Shown here: positions 19,676 to 29,240 of the stretch, piece by piece
Position numbering within the stretch: the first letter of the stretch is position 1
Layout: each line of letters starts with the position of its first letter
Assembly: GCF_000332815.1 (NCBI RefSeq)
Contig: NZ_AOFD01000021.1
Span: 1-64,000 of the forward strand
Length of the DNA: 64,000 nt
Direction: 5' to 3'
DNA from: Arthrobacter nitrophenolicus
GTDB lineage: Bacteria; Actinomycetota; Actinomycetes; Actinomycetales; Micrococcaceae
Translations under genes and position numbers: made by a program
The notes under the pieces: model-generated
What the model was told of the DNA's origin: nothing
Seen by the model: the letters and a program-made list of their open reading frames with translations, nothing else
Databases searched by the model: none

Positions 19676-21798
19676 ATGGCTATTTTGAACCCGGCGATCC
19701 CGGGCGATCAACCACAGACCCCTTTCCACGACCTCGACCACTACCTGTCCATCCCGCGGGTCAGCGGGCTCACCCTCAGCCCGGACGGATCCCGCCTTGT
19801 CACAACCGTCAGCACCCTCAACGGCAAAGGGACTGAGTTCGCCACCGCCCTGTGGGAGCTGGACCCGGCCGGCCAGCGGCACGCCCGGCGCATCACCCGC
19901 AGCGCCAAGGGCGAGGCGGGTGCCGCCTTCGCCGCCAACGGAGACGTCTACTTCACCTCAGCCCGGCCCGACCCTGACAGCCCGGACGAGGATCCGGTCA
20001 ATGCCCTCTGGCTGCTTCCTGCCGACGGCGGGGAAGCCCGGGTGGTCCTCAACCGGCCGGGCGGCGTCGCCAGGGTACTGACGGCCAGGGGCGCGGACGC
20101 TGCCTTCGTGACCGCCGAGGTCCTGGCTGGCTCCACCGACGAGGAAGACGACGCCCGGCGCCGCAAGGCCCGCAAGGACAACAAGGTCTCGGCCATCCTG
20201 CACAGTGAATATCCGGTGAGGTACTGGGACGCCGACCTTGGACCCGGGCAGCCGCGGATCTTCGCCGTCGAACCGGGAGAGGACAGGGGACCGGGCAAGC
20301 CGACAACGGTGGATGCGGCCGCGCCCCTGGTGCTGCGGAACCTGACGCCCGGCGCGGGGCCCCGGCTGCGGGAGGCGGAGACGGTCGCCAGCCCGGACGG
20401 CAGGACGATCTACACGAGCCTGACCAAGCCACTTGCCCGCGCGGACAGCCGTTCCGTCCTGGTGGCCGTGGACGTGGAGTCCGGCAGCATGACGGTGCTG
20501 CTGGACCATGAAGGCATGAGCTACTTTCCCGGCCCCGTCAGCCCGGACGGCAGGACGCTGGTGGTGGTCAGCGAGAGCGACTCCACGCCGCGCCAGGCGC
20601 CGGAGGTCAAGCTTCACCTGCTGGACGTCACCAACCCCGCCGACGGGACCGCGCGCCTGCAGCCCCTTGCGCACGACTGGGACCGCTGGGCCAAGCCGGC
20701 CGCCTGGCTGCCGGACGGGTCAGCCATCCTGGCCACGGCGGACGACGACGGCGCGTCGCCCCTTTTCCGGATCAGCGTTCCGGCGTCTGCCGCTGAGGTG
20801 AGTGTCTCCCGGGTGACGCAGGACGCGGCGGCGTACACCGACGTCGTGGTTTCGCCGGACGGGCGCGCCGCCTACGCGCTGCGCAGCTCCTATGCCTTCC
20901 CGCCCGAAGCGGTACGCATCGACCTGGCGACAGGGGAAACCACACGGCTGCCGGCGCCCGCGGAGCGGCCCGTGTGTCCGGGAAGCCTGCAGCGCATCGC
21001 AGCCACGGCCCGGGACGGGTCGCGGGTTCCGGCCTACCTCGCCCTGCCCGGGGAGGCGTCCGCCGGCAGCCCGGCGCCACTGCTCCTCTGGATCCACGGG
21101 GCGGGCCGCTGGGATCGTGGAACGCGTGGACGTGGCGCTGGAACCCCTGGCTCCTCACCGCCCGCGGCTATGCGGTGCTGCTGCCGGATCCCGCACTGTC
21201 CACCGGCTACGGCCAGGCCTACATCCAGCGGGGATGGGGCGCCTGGGGGAAAGCCCCCTTTACGGACCTGATGGCCGTGACGGACGCCGCCGTGGAGCGG
21301 CCGGACATCGATGCCTCGCGGACGGCTGCCATGGGCGGCTCCTTCGGCGGCTACATGGCCAACTGGGTGGCCGGCCAAACGGACCGGTTCGACGCCGTCG
21401 TCACCCATGCCAGCCTGTGGGCCCTGGACCAGTTCGGCCCCACCACGGACGCGTCCCAGTACTGGCTGAAGGAAATGACGGAAGAGATGGCGCTGGAGAA
21501 CTCCCCGCACCTGCACGTGGAGAAGATCAGCACGCCCATGCTGGTCATCCACGGGGACAAGGACTACCGGGTGCCCATCGGGGAAGGGCTGCGGCTTTGG
21601 TACGAACTGCTCTCCAAATCCCAGCTGGCCGCCGATGCCGACGGCCAGACCGCCCACCGGTTCCTGTACTTCCCCGACGAGAACCACTGGGTTCTCCAGC
21701 CGCAGCACGCCAAAGTCTGGTACCAGGTGGTTGAATCATTCCTGGCCAAAAACGTCCTCGGCGAGGACGTCGCACTGCCGCCTGAGCTGGGTCTTTAG
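19676..21798 (+). CDS. S9 family (prolyl oligopeptidase-type) peptidase, frameshifted
   Basis: Serine peptidase with an N-terminal beta-propeller (DHYLSIPRVSGLTLSPDGSR and repeated SPDGR segments) and a C-terminal alpha/beta hydrolase domain. Restored length is about 707 residues. Catalytic serine in GGSFGGYMANW, aspartate in VIHGDKDYRVP, histidine in DENHWVLQPQH. The frame breaks in the run CACGGGGCGGG near 21100: up to there the frame gives LLLWIHG, after it PLGSWNAWTWRWNPWLL. One missing G, or equally two extra G, explains it; the latter would give the usual HGGP oxyanion motif. It probably degrades short peptides, in the cytoplasm since no signal peptide is seen. It converges on the permease across a long palindrome. 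Confidence 0.88.
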
Positions 21799-21840
21799 CC
21801 TGAGCGTGCCGCGCGTTCCCCTGCCTGGGCCGCGCGGCCA

Positions 21841-21904
21841 CCGGGGTCATTTGCCGCTTGCTGCTCCTCCGTCGCTTTGACGCAAGCTATACAAATGACC
21901 CCGG
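21841..21904. terminator. nested inverted repeat between convergent genes
   Basis: Perfect 13-bp arms CCGGGGTCATTTG (21841-21853) and CAAATGACCCCGG (21892-21904), with an inner pair GCTTGC (21856-21861) / GCAAGC (21882-21887). It folds as a long hairpin between the S9 peptidase stop (21798) and the permease stop (21970), so it is a likely bidirectional terminator. Confidence 0.65.
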
Positions 21905-21969
21905 CGCCCGCTCTTGCAGTTCATGTCGCGTTGGCAGCGCCCGGGGATGCCCCCTGTCGCCGTGAGGGC

Positions 21970-23394
21970 CTACTTACCGACGGCCTGTTTCCGGCCGTAT
22001 TTGATGTGGAAGTAGGCGTAGCAGACTCCTACGAAGGGGATTCCGAAGTAGAGCGCTGTGGCCTGGGTTGGGTCGAAGCCGATGCCGATCAGCGAGATCA
22101 CGCACAGCAGGAACGCGGTGATGGGCAGCAGCGGGAACAGCGGCGCCTTGTAGCCAAGGTCGGCGTGCCGTCCTCCTGCGCGCAGGAACGCCCGGCGGTG
22201 GAAAAAGTGTGATGCCGTGATGGACATCCACACGCCCACGGTCGCGAAACCGGCGATGGACACCAGGACCAGGTACACCGTGGTGGGTGCCACCACGCTG
22301 CTGACCAGCGAGGCAAGGCCGCCCAACATGCTGACGCACAGGGCAAGCATCGGGATGCCCCTCTTGGTCAGCCTGCCCAGCGCCTTCGGTGCATGCCCCT
22401 CGTCAGCGAGTGAGAAAAGCATGCGGGCGCAGGAAAACAGGCCGCAGTTGCCCGCCGACAGGAGCGCCGTGATGATGACGAAGTTCATGATGTCGGCGGC
22501 GTAGGGGATGCCCAGTTGGGAGAAGACGACGACGAAGGGGCTGACCTCGAGCGACGTTTCCTCGTAGGGAACGGTGCAGGCAATCACGGCGATCGCGCCA
22601 ACAAAGAAGATCAGGAGCCGGATCACGGTGGTCCGCATCGCCTTTGGAATGTTGACGGCGGGATTGGCGGTTTCGCCCGCGGCCACGCCAATAAGTTCTG
22701 AGCCGGAAAACGCGTAGAAAACCGCAAGCGTGGTGATCAGAACGCCGGTTATTCCGTTCGGGAACAGGCCTTGGGGGGTGTGCAGGTTCTCGCCCAGCAG
22801 CGGGTAGCCGTCCTCAGCCAGCGGATGGAAGCCCAGCAGGGCCGCCCCGCCCAGGACGATCAGGCCGATCACTGCCGCAACCTTGATCAGCGCAAACCAG
22901 AACTCGGATTCACCGAACACGCGGGAGGAAACGGCATTCAAGGTGAACAGGACGGCGGCGAAAACGAGGCACCAGACCCACACATCAACCGTCGGAAACC
23001 AGCGCTGCATCAGCAGCCCGGCGGCGGTGAACTCCGAGCCAAGTGCCACCGCCCAGCACAACCAGTAAAGCCATGCCGTGGCAAACCCGGTGGCCGGACC
23101 GATGGCCCTGGCGGCGTAGATATGGAAGGCGCCGGACACCGGGTAGGCCACGGCGAGTTCACCCAGGCATGCCATGACCATGTACACCACTGCGGCCCCG
23201 ATGAGATAGGCGATGATCGCGCCCAGCGGGCCGGCCTGGGCGATGGTGTAGCCGGAGCTAAGGAAGAGCCCGGAGCCAATGACACCTCCCATCGCGATCA
23301 TCACAAGGTGCCGGGCGTCCATGGAGCGCCGGAGCCCCCGCTGTCCTTCTTCCTCGGTGATGCTGCCTGACAGGGTAGGGGAACCTAAAGCCAT
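21970..23394 (-). CDS. amino acid permease, APC superfamily (AAT family)
   Basis: 474 residues, about 12 TM. The start is at the ATG complementary to 23392-23394, preceded by GGAGGAAAA, although the frame is open further upstream. Family marks: RGLRRSMDARHLVMIAMGGVIGSGLFL in TM1 (the GGVIGSGLFL substrate loop), GELAVAYPVSGAFHIYAA in TM3, and FYAFSGSELIGVAAGET in TM6. These match the D-serine/D-alanine/glycine, lysine or GABA permeases; the exact amino acid cannot be chosen. It imports by proton symport at the membrane. It is a single-gene unit divergent from argA. Confidence 0.9.
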   Translation of the reverse strand: MALGSPTLSGSITEEEGQRGLRRSMDARHLVMIAMGGVIGSGLFLSSGYTIAQAGPLGAIIAYLIGAAVVYMVMACLGELAVAYPVSGAFHIYAARAIGPATGFATAWLYWLCWAVALGSEFTAAGLLMQRWFPTVDVWVWCLVFAAVLFTLNAVSSRVFGESEFWFALIKVAAVIGLIVLGGAALLGFHPLAEDGYPLLGENLHTPQGLFPNGITGVLITTLAVFYAFSGSELIGVAAGETANPAVNIPKAMRTTVIRLLIFFVGAIAVIACTVPYEETSLEVSPFVVVFSQLGIPYAADIMNFVIITALLSAGNCGLFSCARMLFSLADEGHAPKALGRLTKRGIPMLALCVSMLGGLASLVSSVVAPTTVYLVLVSIAGFATVGVWMSITASHFFHRRAFLRAGGRHADLGYKAPLFPLLPITAFLLCVISLIGIGFDPTQATALYFGIPFVGVCYAYFHIKYGRKQAVGK

Positions 23395-23662
23395 TTTTCC
23401 TCCGGGACGGGCGACGTTGCCCATAGGGTGACGGGGATAACAGTCGAAACACTGCTCGCTGGCCCTCCACCTGCGCAAACGCATCCGGCCCGCCTCGTGG
23501 AAGTCTGCGGAGTCGCGCCGGTTTTGCGGCTTCGAGCATAAGCGTTGCTGTTACTGCCCCTGATTATGAAGTGCCGTGTCTGTGGCTCTCCGGCACGGGC
23601 GCACTTTGCGCCGCGGAAGGACCTGACGCCGCCCTTGAGTGCGGGCCAACTAGGATTGGCGT

Positions 23663-24171
23663 GTGAGCGACTCCTTCCACATCCGCCCGGCCCGTACAAG
23701 TGATGTGTCCGCCATCAAGAAGCTGGTAGCGCCGCTGGCGGACCAGCGGATCCTGATGGCAAAGGAAACGGTGGCCTACTACGAAAGCTCCAGGAGTTCA
23801 GGATCGCAGAGTCCAGCGAGGGGGAGGTCATCGGCTGCGGGGCCTTGCATGTCATGTGGGAGGACCTGGCTGAAGTACGCACGCTGGCCGCTTCCGAGGA
23901 CTGGCGCGGCCGGGGCGTGGGCCACGTGCTGGTGGAGAGCCTGCTTGATGAAGCACGTTCCCTTGGCGTGGCCCGGGTCTTCTGCCTCACCTTTGAGGTG
24001 GACTTCTTCAAGCGGCACGGGTTCGAAGTCATGGCGGACCAGTCGGCGGTGGATCCGGAGGTCTACTCCGAGCTCCTGCGCTCCCACGACGAGGGTGTCG
24101 CCGAGTTCCTGGACCTCGCGCGGGTCAAGCCGAACACTCTCGGAAACACCCGCATGATCCGCTTCCTGTAG
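23663..24171 (+). CDS. argA: amino-acid N-acetyltransferase (actinobacterial GNAT-type ArgA), frameshifted
   Basis: GNAT enzyme that acetylates glutamate, the first step of arginine synthesis. Restored length is about 169 residues. The first frame gives FHIRPARTSDVSAIKKLVAPLADQRILMAKE and YYES; the second, FRIAESSEGEVIGCGALHVMWEDLAEVRTLA, the acetyl-CoA loop WRGRGVGHVL, then DFFKRHGFEVM and DLARVKPNTLGNTRM. This whole order follows the mycobacterial Rv2747 protein. The break is between 23788 and 23789 (AGC|TCCAG): one extra C gives ESLQEF and joins both halves. Start is a GTG at 23663. Probably a sequence error, since all of the domain is conserved on both sides. Confidence 0.85.
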
Positions 24172-24314
24172 GAGGCATGCCGCCTTGCGCCTTCCGTTGC
24201 GCACCGGGTACCCGCCGCCAGTGGCACTGTCCTGGCTGTCTCACGCTTAACACACCCGCGTTGGCTTAATTCGATTTGATGGATAAACTGGCTGGGCCGG
24301 TATGGGGACCCGGT

Positions 24315-24344
24315 AAAGGGACAGTCATTGGGGGCTGTCCCTTT
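24315..24344. terminator. 10-bp stem-loop before dhaK
   Basis: AAAGGGACAG (24315-24324) and CTGTCCCTTT (24335-24344), 10-base loop. It lies 144 bases after argA and about 100 before dhaK. It could end the argA transcript or act in the dhaK leader; there is no T tract after the stem except its own end. Confidence 0.5.
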
Positions 24345-24441
24345 GCCGCATTCGCCTCCCACCAGCGGAAACCTATCGTTCAGGCGTGCCCCGGTAGTAG
24401 GGTCGAAAAGACATCCTTCAGCAGCACAGCCGGGAGCCGCC

Positions 24442-25443
24442 GTGAAGAAACTCATCAACGACCCCAAGTCTGTGGTTGACGAATCCGTCCAGGGCTTTGG
24501 CCTGGCCCACGCAGACCTTGTCACGGTGAGCACGGATCCCACGTTCATCAGGCGCCTGGACGCTCCGGTCAGCGGAAAAGTGGCCCTCGTGTCCGGCGGC
24601 GGAAGCGGGCACGAGCCCCTGCATGCCGGGTTTGTGGGAAAAGGGATGCTCGATGCCGCCGTACCCGGGGCAGTGTTCACCTCGCCCACCCCGGACCAGA
24701 TCCTGCCTGCCACCCTCGCAGTGGACTCGGGCGCCGGCGTCGTGCACATTGTGAAGAACTACACCGGTGACGTCCTGAACTTCGAGACGGCGGCGGAACT
24801 TGCGGAGGCGGAAGGCATCAGCATCCGCACGGTCCTGGTCAACGACGACGTTGCCGTGGAGGACTCTCTCTACACCGCAGGAAGACGCGGCGTGGGCGGC
24901 ACCGTGCTGGTGGAGAAAATCGCCGGCGCTGCCGCCGAACGGGGCGATGACCTGGATACGGTGGCATCCACTGCCTCGCGCGTCAACGCCAATGTCCGCA
25001 GCATGGGTGTTGCCCTCTCGGCCTGCACCGTCCCGCACGCCGGTACCCCCAGCTTCGACCTCGCCGAGGATGAGGTGGAGATTGGCATCGGAATCCATGG
25101 CGAGCCCGGCCGGCACCGCATCCCGCTGGAAAGCGCGGATGCCATTACGGACAGACTGCTGGAACCCGTCCTCTCCGACCTCGGCATCAGCCGCGGCGAC
25201 AGGGTGCTGCTCTTTGTCAACGGAATGGGCGGCACTCCGCTGAGTGAGCTGTACATCGTCTACCGCCGTGCGGCGCAGGTCCTCGCGGACAGGGGCGCCG
25301 TGGTGGAGCGCTCGCTGGTGGGCAACTACATCACGGCGCTGGAGATGCAGGGCTGCTCCATCTCCGTCCTCCGGCTGGACGACGAACTGACGGAACTGTG
25401 GGATGCGCCAGTCCACACCGCAGCCCTCCGGTGGGGTGCTTAG
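24442..25443 (+). CDS. dhaK: dihydroxyacetone kinase subunit DhaK
   Basis: 333 residues, the substrate-binding subunit of PTS-dependent dihydroxyacetone kinase. It shows the conserved N-terminus [18 protein letters not shown], the binding loop [29 protein letters not shown], and the histidine that forms the hemiaminal with dihydroxyacetone in [13 protein letters not shown] (near residue 207). Start at GTG 24442 (MKKLIND..., preceded by GGGAG), which is the family N-terminus; the frame is open 38 codons upstream. Three-base spacing to dhaL. Converts dihydroxyacetone to dihydroxyacetone phosphate using phosphate passed DhaM to DhaL-ADP. Confidence 0.95.
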   Translation: MKKLINDPKSVVDESVQGFGLAHADLVTVSTDPTFIRRLDAPVSGKVALVSGGGSGHEPLHAGFVGKGMLDAAVPGAVFTSPTPDQILPATLAVDSGAGVVHIVKNYTGDVLNFETAAELAEAEGISIRTVLVNDDVAVEDSLYTAGRRGVGGTVLVEKIAGAAAERGDDLDTVASTASRVNANVRSMGVALSACTVPHAGTPSFDLAEDEVEIGIGIHGEPGRHRIPLESADAITDRLLEPVLSDLGISRGDRVLLFVNGMGGTPLSELYIVYRRAAQVLADRGAVVERSLVGNYITALEMQGCSISVLRLDDELTELWDAPVHTAALRWGA

Positions 25444-25445
25444 CC

Positions 25446-26078
25446 GTGGTGCTGGACGTCAACTGGGCAGTGAAATGGCTGACCCTGTGCGCGCAGGCGA
25501 TGGCCGAACACCGGGTGGAACTGATCGAACTGGACCGGGCCATCGGCGATTCCGATCATGGCGAAAACATGGACCGGGGCTTCCAGGCCGTCCTGGACAA
25601 GCTGGCGGAAGCCCCGCCGGCCACTCCGGGTGCGGCGCTGAAACTCGCGGCGATGACCCTGATGTCCAAGGTGGGCGGGGCCGCCGGCCCGCTCTACGGC
25701 ACCGCTTTCCTCCGGGCCGCCGGAACTATGGGCGACGCCGCTGAAATCGACCCCGCAGGCTGGGCCGCGGCAGTCAGTGCCGCACGGGACGGGATTGTTG
25801 CCCGCGGGAAGGCTGAGCCCGGGGACAAGACCATGGTGGATGCGTGGGCGCCCGCCGCCGACGCCGCGAAAGCCGCCGCGGACACCGGCGGCCCGGAGGT
25901 CCTGAGCGTGCTGGTCGCTGCCGCCGAGGCAGCGGAGGCCGGGGCGGTGGCCACGGATCCGCTGGTGGCTCGCAAGGGCCGTGCCAGTTACCTCGGCGAG
26001 CGGAGCGCGGGCCACCGGGACCCCGGCGCGGCATCCAGTGCGCTGATCCTGCGTGCTGCGGTGGGGGCTGCTGCGTGA
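25446..26078 (+). CDS. dhaL: dihydroxyacetone kinase subunit DhaL
   Basis: 210 residues, the ADP-binding subunit whose bound nucleotide is rephosphorylated by DhaM. Key aspartates that hold magnesium lie in AIGDSDHGENMDRGF (near residues 36-46). Other marks: MSKVGGAAGPLYGTAF, EPGDKTMVDAW, and the C-terminal GRASYLGERSAGHRDPGA. Start at GTG 25446 gives VVLDVNWAVKWL, a normal N-terminus. It overlaps dhaM by GTGA at 26075. Complete. The lack of residues for ATP use and the presence of dhaM indicate the PTS-driven, not the ATP-driven, form. Confidence 0.94.
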   Translation: MVLDVNWAVKWLTLCAQAMAEHRVELIELDRAIGDSDHGENMDRGFQAVLDKLAEAPPATPGAALKLAAMTLMSKVGGAAGPLYGTAFLRAAGTMGDAAEIDPAGWAAAVSAARDGIVARGKAEPGDKTMVDAWAPAADAAKAAADTGGPEVLSVLVAAAEAAEAGAVATDPLVARKGRASYLGERSAGHRDPGAASSALILRAAVGAAA

Positions 26079-26770
26079 CGGTCAGCATTGTGGTGGTGTC
26101 CCATAGTGAAAACATTGCCGACGGCGCCGCGGAACTGGCCGCCCAGATGGCACCCGACGTCCTGGTTTTGACAGCCGGGGGCACCGCCGACGGCAGGATC
26201 GGCACCAGCCTGGAAAAAGTCCTCGCTGCCCTGGACCATGCAGCAGGCGGTGACGGCACGGTGATCCTCACGGACCTGGGGTCGGCGGTGATGACAGCGG
26301 AATCCGCCCTGGAGTTCGCCGAAGATCCGGCGGGCGTGCTGCTGGCCGACGCCCCGCTGGTGGAAGGACTGGTGGCTGCGTCCGTGGCGGCACAGGGCGG
26401 GGCGGACGTGCAGGCGGTGAAGCGTGCGGCGGAAGCTGTCCGCGGACCCTCGCAGAATTCCGGGCCGCCGCCCCAGCGGGAGGTCTCGGAAGGGTCCGTC
26501 ACCGGGCAGGGCCCGGACTTTACCGGCGACTTCGAGCTCATCAACCAGGCAGGCATGCATGCCCGGCCTGCCGCAAAGATCGCCGGCGGACTGTCCGCCC
26601 TGGATGCCGAAGTAACCGTCAATGGAGTGGACGGCGCATCCATGACGGCACTCATGACCCTGGCAGCAGGCAAGGGATCCGTCCTGCACGTGGAAGCCCG
26701 GGGAGTGGATGCCGAACGTGCCGTGAACTACGTGGGCGGGCTTGTGCAGGCGGGCTTCGGCGAGCCGTAG
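26075..26770 (+). CDS. dhaM: PTS-dependent dihydroxyacetone kinase phosphotransferase subunit DhaM (EIIA-HPr fusion)
   Basis: 231 residues in two domains. N-terminal EIIA-Man-type domain (about 1-130; VSIVVVSHSENIADG with active-site histidine near residue 10, VILTDLGSAVMTAES) and C-terminal HPr domain (about 147-231; NQAGMHARPAAKIAGGL with phospho-histidine, then DGASMTALMTLAAGKGS). The two are joined by a low-complexity linker. The E. coli protein also has an enzyme I-like tail, which is missing here, so phosphate must come from the general EI of the cell. GTG start overlapping the dhaL stop. Last gene of the dha operon. Confidence 0.93.
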   Translation: MTVSIVVVSHSENIADGAAELAAQMAPDVLVLTAGGTADGRIGTSLEKVLAALDHAAGGDGTVILTDLGSAVMTAESALEFAEDPAGVLLADAPLVEGLVAASVAAQGGADVQAVKRAAEAVRGPSQNSGPPPQREVSEGSVTGQGPDFTGDFELINQAGMHARPAAKIAGGLSALDAEVTVNGVDGASMTALMTLAAGKGSVLHVEARGVDAERAVNYVGGLVQAGFGEP

Positions 26771-26841
26771 CGCCCGCCAAATCGCTGCCATGCGGTGTGT
26801 TCCGAAAGGCTTCACCGGCTCCTGCGAATAAGCTCGATGGC

Positions 26842-27003
26842 ATGGAACGGCAGGATCCCGAAGGCAGCTACCCGGCAATTGAAGTGCTTGACGGGCAGAT
26901 GTCTGTGGAGGATCTGCTCGCGGATCTCGGTTTCGAATGGCGCGTCGAATCTTCGGATCCGGGCAGGGCTGACGAGCCCTTCAGCCAGCCGGCGCTGTTC
27001 TGA
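26842..27003 (+). CDS. small acidic hypothetical protein, 53 residues
   Basis: ERQDPEGSYPAIEVLDGQMSVEDLLADLGFEW and an acidic C-terminus ending SQPALF. There is no transmembrane segment or known domain. The ATG at 26842 has no good ribosome site, and a GTG 15 codons upstream at 26797 is also open. GC-biased third positions and the ordered acidic sequence favour a real gene. It lies 71 bases after dhaM. It could be a small adaptor, but nothing shows this. Confidence 0.45.
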   Translation: MERQDPEGSYPAIEVLDGQMSVEDLLADLGFEWRVESSDPGRADEPFSQPALF

Positions 27004-27025
27004 CAGCACCACGGCCGCTTAGCCC

Positions 27026-27511
27026 TCAGCTCCGTTCGCGAAGGCCCGTCCCGTCCAGGGTCACGGAGGCGGAGATGAATTTTCCGCACTGCACCCCGAA
27101 CGGATAGTTGGCCTTCGGCCGGAATTCCAGGGTGTGCACGGGCAGCAGTGATCCGTCAGCCGCATGTCCGGAGGACGTCACAGTCATCAGTGATTCCGTG
27201 AGCGTGTCCAGCATGAGCATCCCCACCTTGGTCCCGTCCGGCGAGGCAGTGGCGGAACAGACGCCCTCCGGGGTGCAGCCTTGGTCGATCGAGGTGCTGC
27301 CGGGCTGGAGTTCGACGTCGGCTTCCTTGCAGGTGCCGTCCTGGCAGGCCTTCAGATGGAGGGAGCCGACGTGGGGGACGTAGTCCGCGGCGACCGTAAC
27401 GGAGACCACCGTGGCCTGGGCTATGGCCGGGCAGGCAACCGCGCCCGGTCCGCAGCCGGAGGCGAGCCCCGCCGTCGTCACCAAAGCCAAAAGCAGTCCC
27501 TGCCTGCGCAT
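27026..27511 (-). CDS. putative lipoprotein, 161 residues
   Basis: A lipoprotein signal peptide (MRRQGLLLALVTTAGLASGC, lipobox LASGC, lipidated cysteine near residue 20). The mature part has further cysteines (ACQDGTCKEAD, QGCTPEGVC, QCGKF) that could form disulfides, and reads as a beta-rich extracellular domain: VVSVTVAADYVPHVGSLHLKAC. No family recognised. It would be anchored on the outer face of the membrane. Convergent with the small gene at 26842, separated by 22 bases. Confidence 0.75.
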   Translation of the reverse strand: MRRQGLLLALVTTAGLASGCGPGAVACPAIAQATVVSVTVAADYVPHVGSLHLKACQDGTCKEADVELQPGSTSIDQGCTPEGVCSATASPDGTKVGMLMLDTLTESLMTVTSSGHAADGSLLPVHTLEFRPKANYPFGVQCGKFISASVTLDGTGLRERS

Positions 27512-27621
27512 ACTTCAGCGTAGGACGGAGCCGGGGCCGGGTGGGCCTGAAGGCGGCAAGTGGTACCGCCATTGTTATGGCCCGGACGCTGCTGACACCC
27601 GAAAGGAGACCGAAGGCGCCG

Positions 27622-28053
27622 TCAGTCGAGCGGGAAGATGCTGATGAACCAGAACAGCGCAAGGGCAAAGACGGCGAAGAACGGGACCAGGCAGCCGAGC
27701 GTGGTCCGGGGCACCGGGGAGACCTGCAGTGATTCGTTCGGATTGTCCGGGTTGTAGGCCACCTCGATCAGGGATCCGGGTACCGGCTCTGCCGCCCGGG
27801 AGATTTCCGATTTGCCGGTGTACAGCGTCCCGGCGGAATCGCTGAACTGGTATGTGGGGAAGAACCGCCGGCTGCGGCTTGAGCCGCCCCCGCCGCTGGT
27901 CCAGCCGGGAACGCTGCCGGTAACAGTTGCCTGGGCCTTGGGCCAGACTGCCATCAGCTGCTCCTGCCGCCGGGTCTTCCGCGCAGCGTGAACCATGGCA
28001 AAGGCAGCTGCGGCGACGAAGAGCGCCCACACAACGTACAAGATGATTCGCAT
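27622..28053 (-). CDS. DUF3592 membrane protein
   Basis: 143 residues with an N-terminal TM (ILYVVWALFVAAAAFAMVHA) and a C-terminal TM (LGCLVPFFAVFALALFWFIS), and between them a domain of the DUF3592 type (AQATVTGSVPGW, PTYQFSDSAGTLYTG, GSLIEVAYNPDNPNES). The start is set at the ATG complementary to 28051-28053 after GGGGGATGC; the frame is open 15 codons upstream. Function unknown. It is on the same strand as, and downstream of, mutY. Confidence 0.75.
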   Translation of the reverse strand: MRIILYVVWALFVAAAAFAMVHAARKTRRQEQLMAVWPKAQATVTGSVPGWTSGGGGSSRSRRFFPTYQFSDSAGTLYTGKSEISRAAEPVPGSLIEVAYNPDNPNESLQVSPVPRTTLGCLVPFFAVFALALFWFISIFPLD

Positions 28054-28140
28054 GCATCCCCCGGTTCCGGTCACCAGAAAGTATGCCATCCCGGGCATGA
28101 TTCGGATGCACCGCTGCCGGCCGCACCGTGCCGGCGGGCG

Positions 28141-29132
28141 TCAGGCAGGCAGGCGGTAGCCGCCGTCGTGCAGTTCTGCCAGCCGTCCGCCAGCAGCCCC
28201 GCCAGCGACCGCTCCAGCTGTTCCGGGGGCGGGTTCAGCCGGTGCAGCGCGGCCAGCGGCACGCCGATACCCTCCGGCGCGAAGCCCAGGTCGGCCGGGG
28301 CATGATGGAACATCTCGGCCGGCACAGGGGCCTCGGCCAGGCGCAGCACCGCCACCACGGCTCCCCGCACCTGGCGGTCGGTACCGTGCCAGGCCTGGCC
28401 CTTGGGAACGTACGACGGCGGCGGCTCACCGGCCGCGAGCCAGGCACAGGAGTCCTTCACCGGGCACGCGGGACACTTGGGCACCCGGGCAGTGCAGACC
28501 AGGGCGCCCAGTTCCATGACTGCCGCGTTCCAGCGGACCGAGGTGGCGTCGTCGTCGGGCAGGAGCGACGCCGCCAGGCGCATCTCGGCGGCGGTCAGTG
28601 CGGGTGCAGGCAGGGCGGACCCGGCCACCAGGCGGGCCTGGACCCGGCGGATGTTGGTGTCCACCACGGTTTCGCGGCGGCCGTAGGCGAAAGCCGCGAC
28701 GGCGGCCGCCGTGTAGCTTCCCACGCCGGGGAGGGCGAGCAGTTCCGGGTAGGTGTCGGGGACCTTGCCGGCATGCTCGCTGACTATCGCTGCGGCAGCA
28801 GCGTGCAGCCGCAGCGCGCGGCGGGGATAGCCGAGCCTGCCCCACGCGCGTACGGCTTCACCGGCCGGTTCGCCCGCCAGGCCGGCGGGAGTGGGCCAGC
28901 GTTCAAGCCACTCGTGCCAGACGGGCAGAACCCGGACCACGGGAGTCTGCTGCAGCATGATTTCACTGACCAGGACTCCCCAGGGGGAGCACGACGGGTC
29001 CCGCCAGGGAAGGTCGCGGGCGGTCTCGGCGAACCAGCCGGTGATGCTGTCGTGGAGCTGCTGGAGCCCGTCCGCGGCGCCAGGCACGGCGGCGGGGGGT
29101 GCTGGAGCGGGAGTCTTGGTGTCGATGCCAAC
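28141..29132 (-). CDS. mutY: A/G-specific adenine glycosylase MutY, frameshifted near C-terminus
   Basis: Removes adenine mispaired with 8-oxoguanine. HhH-GPD fold with catalytic glutamate in SEIMLQQTPV, hairpin-helix-hairpin LLALPGVGSYTAAAV, catalytic aspartate in VVDTNIRRV, and the iron-sulfur cysteines CTARVPKCPACPVKDSC. The reading frame as given runs past the gene; a single missing base between 28181 and 28182 (sense GACGGC|TGGC) restores ADGLAELHDGGYRLPA and a stop at 28141-28143. Intact length is about 330 residues from a GTG at 29132 (GIDTKTPAPAPP); an ATG 25 codons upstream is the alternative. It is divergent from the membrane protein at 29241. Confidence 0.88.
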
Positions 29133-29240
29133 ACTGTAATGGATGCGTTTCGAAGGCCGGAAACCGGATGTGACCAGACCGATGGCTGCCCGGCGGCGTG
29201 GTGGCAAGGCAGAACCCGGGCGGTTCCCTAGCCTAGAAGG

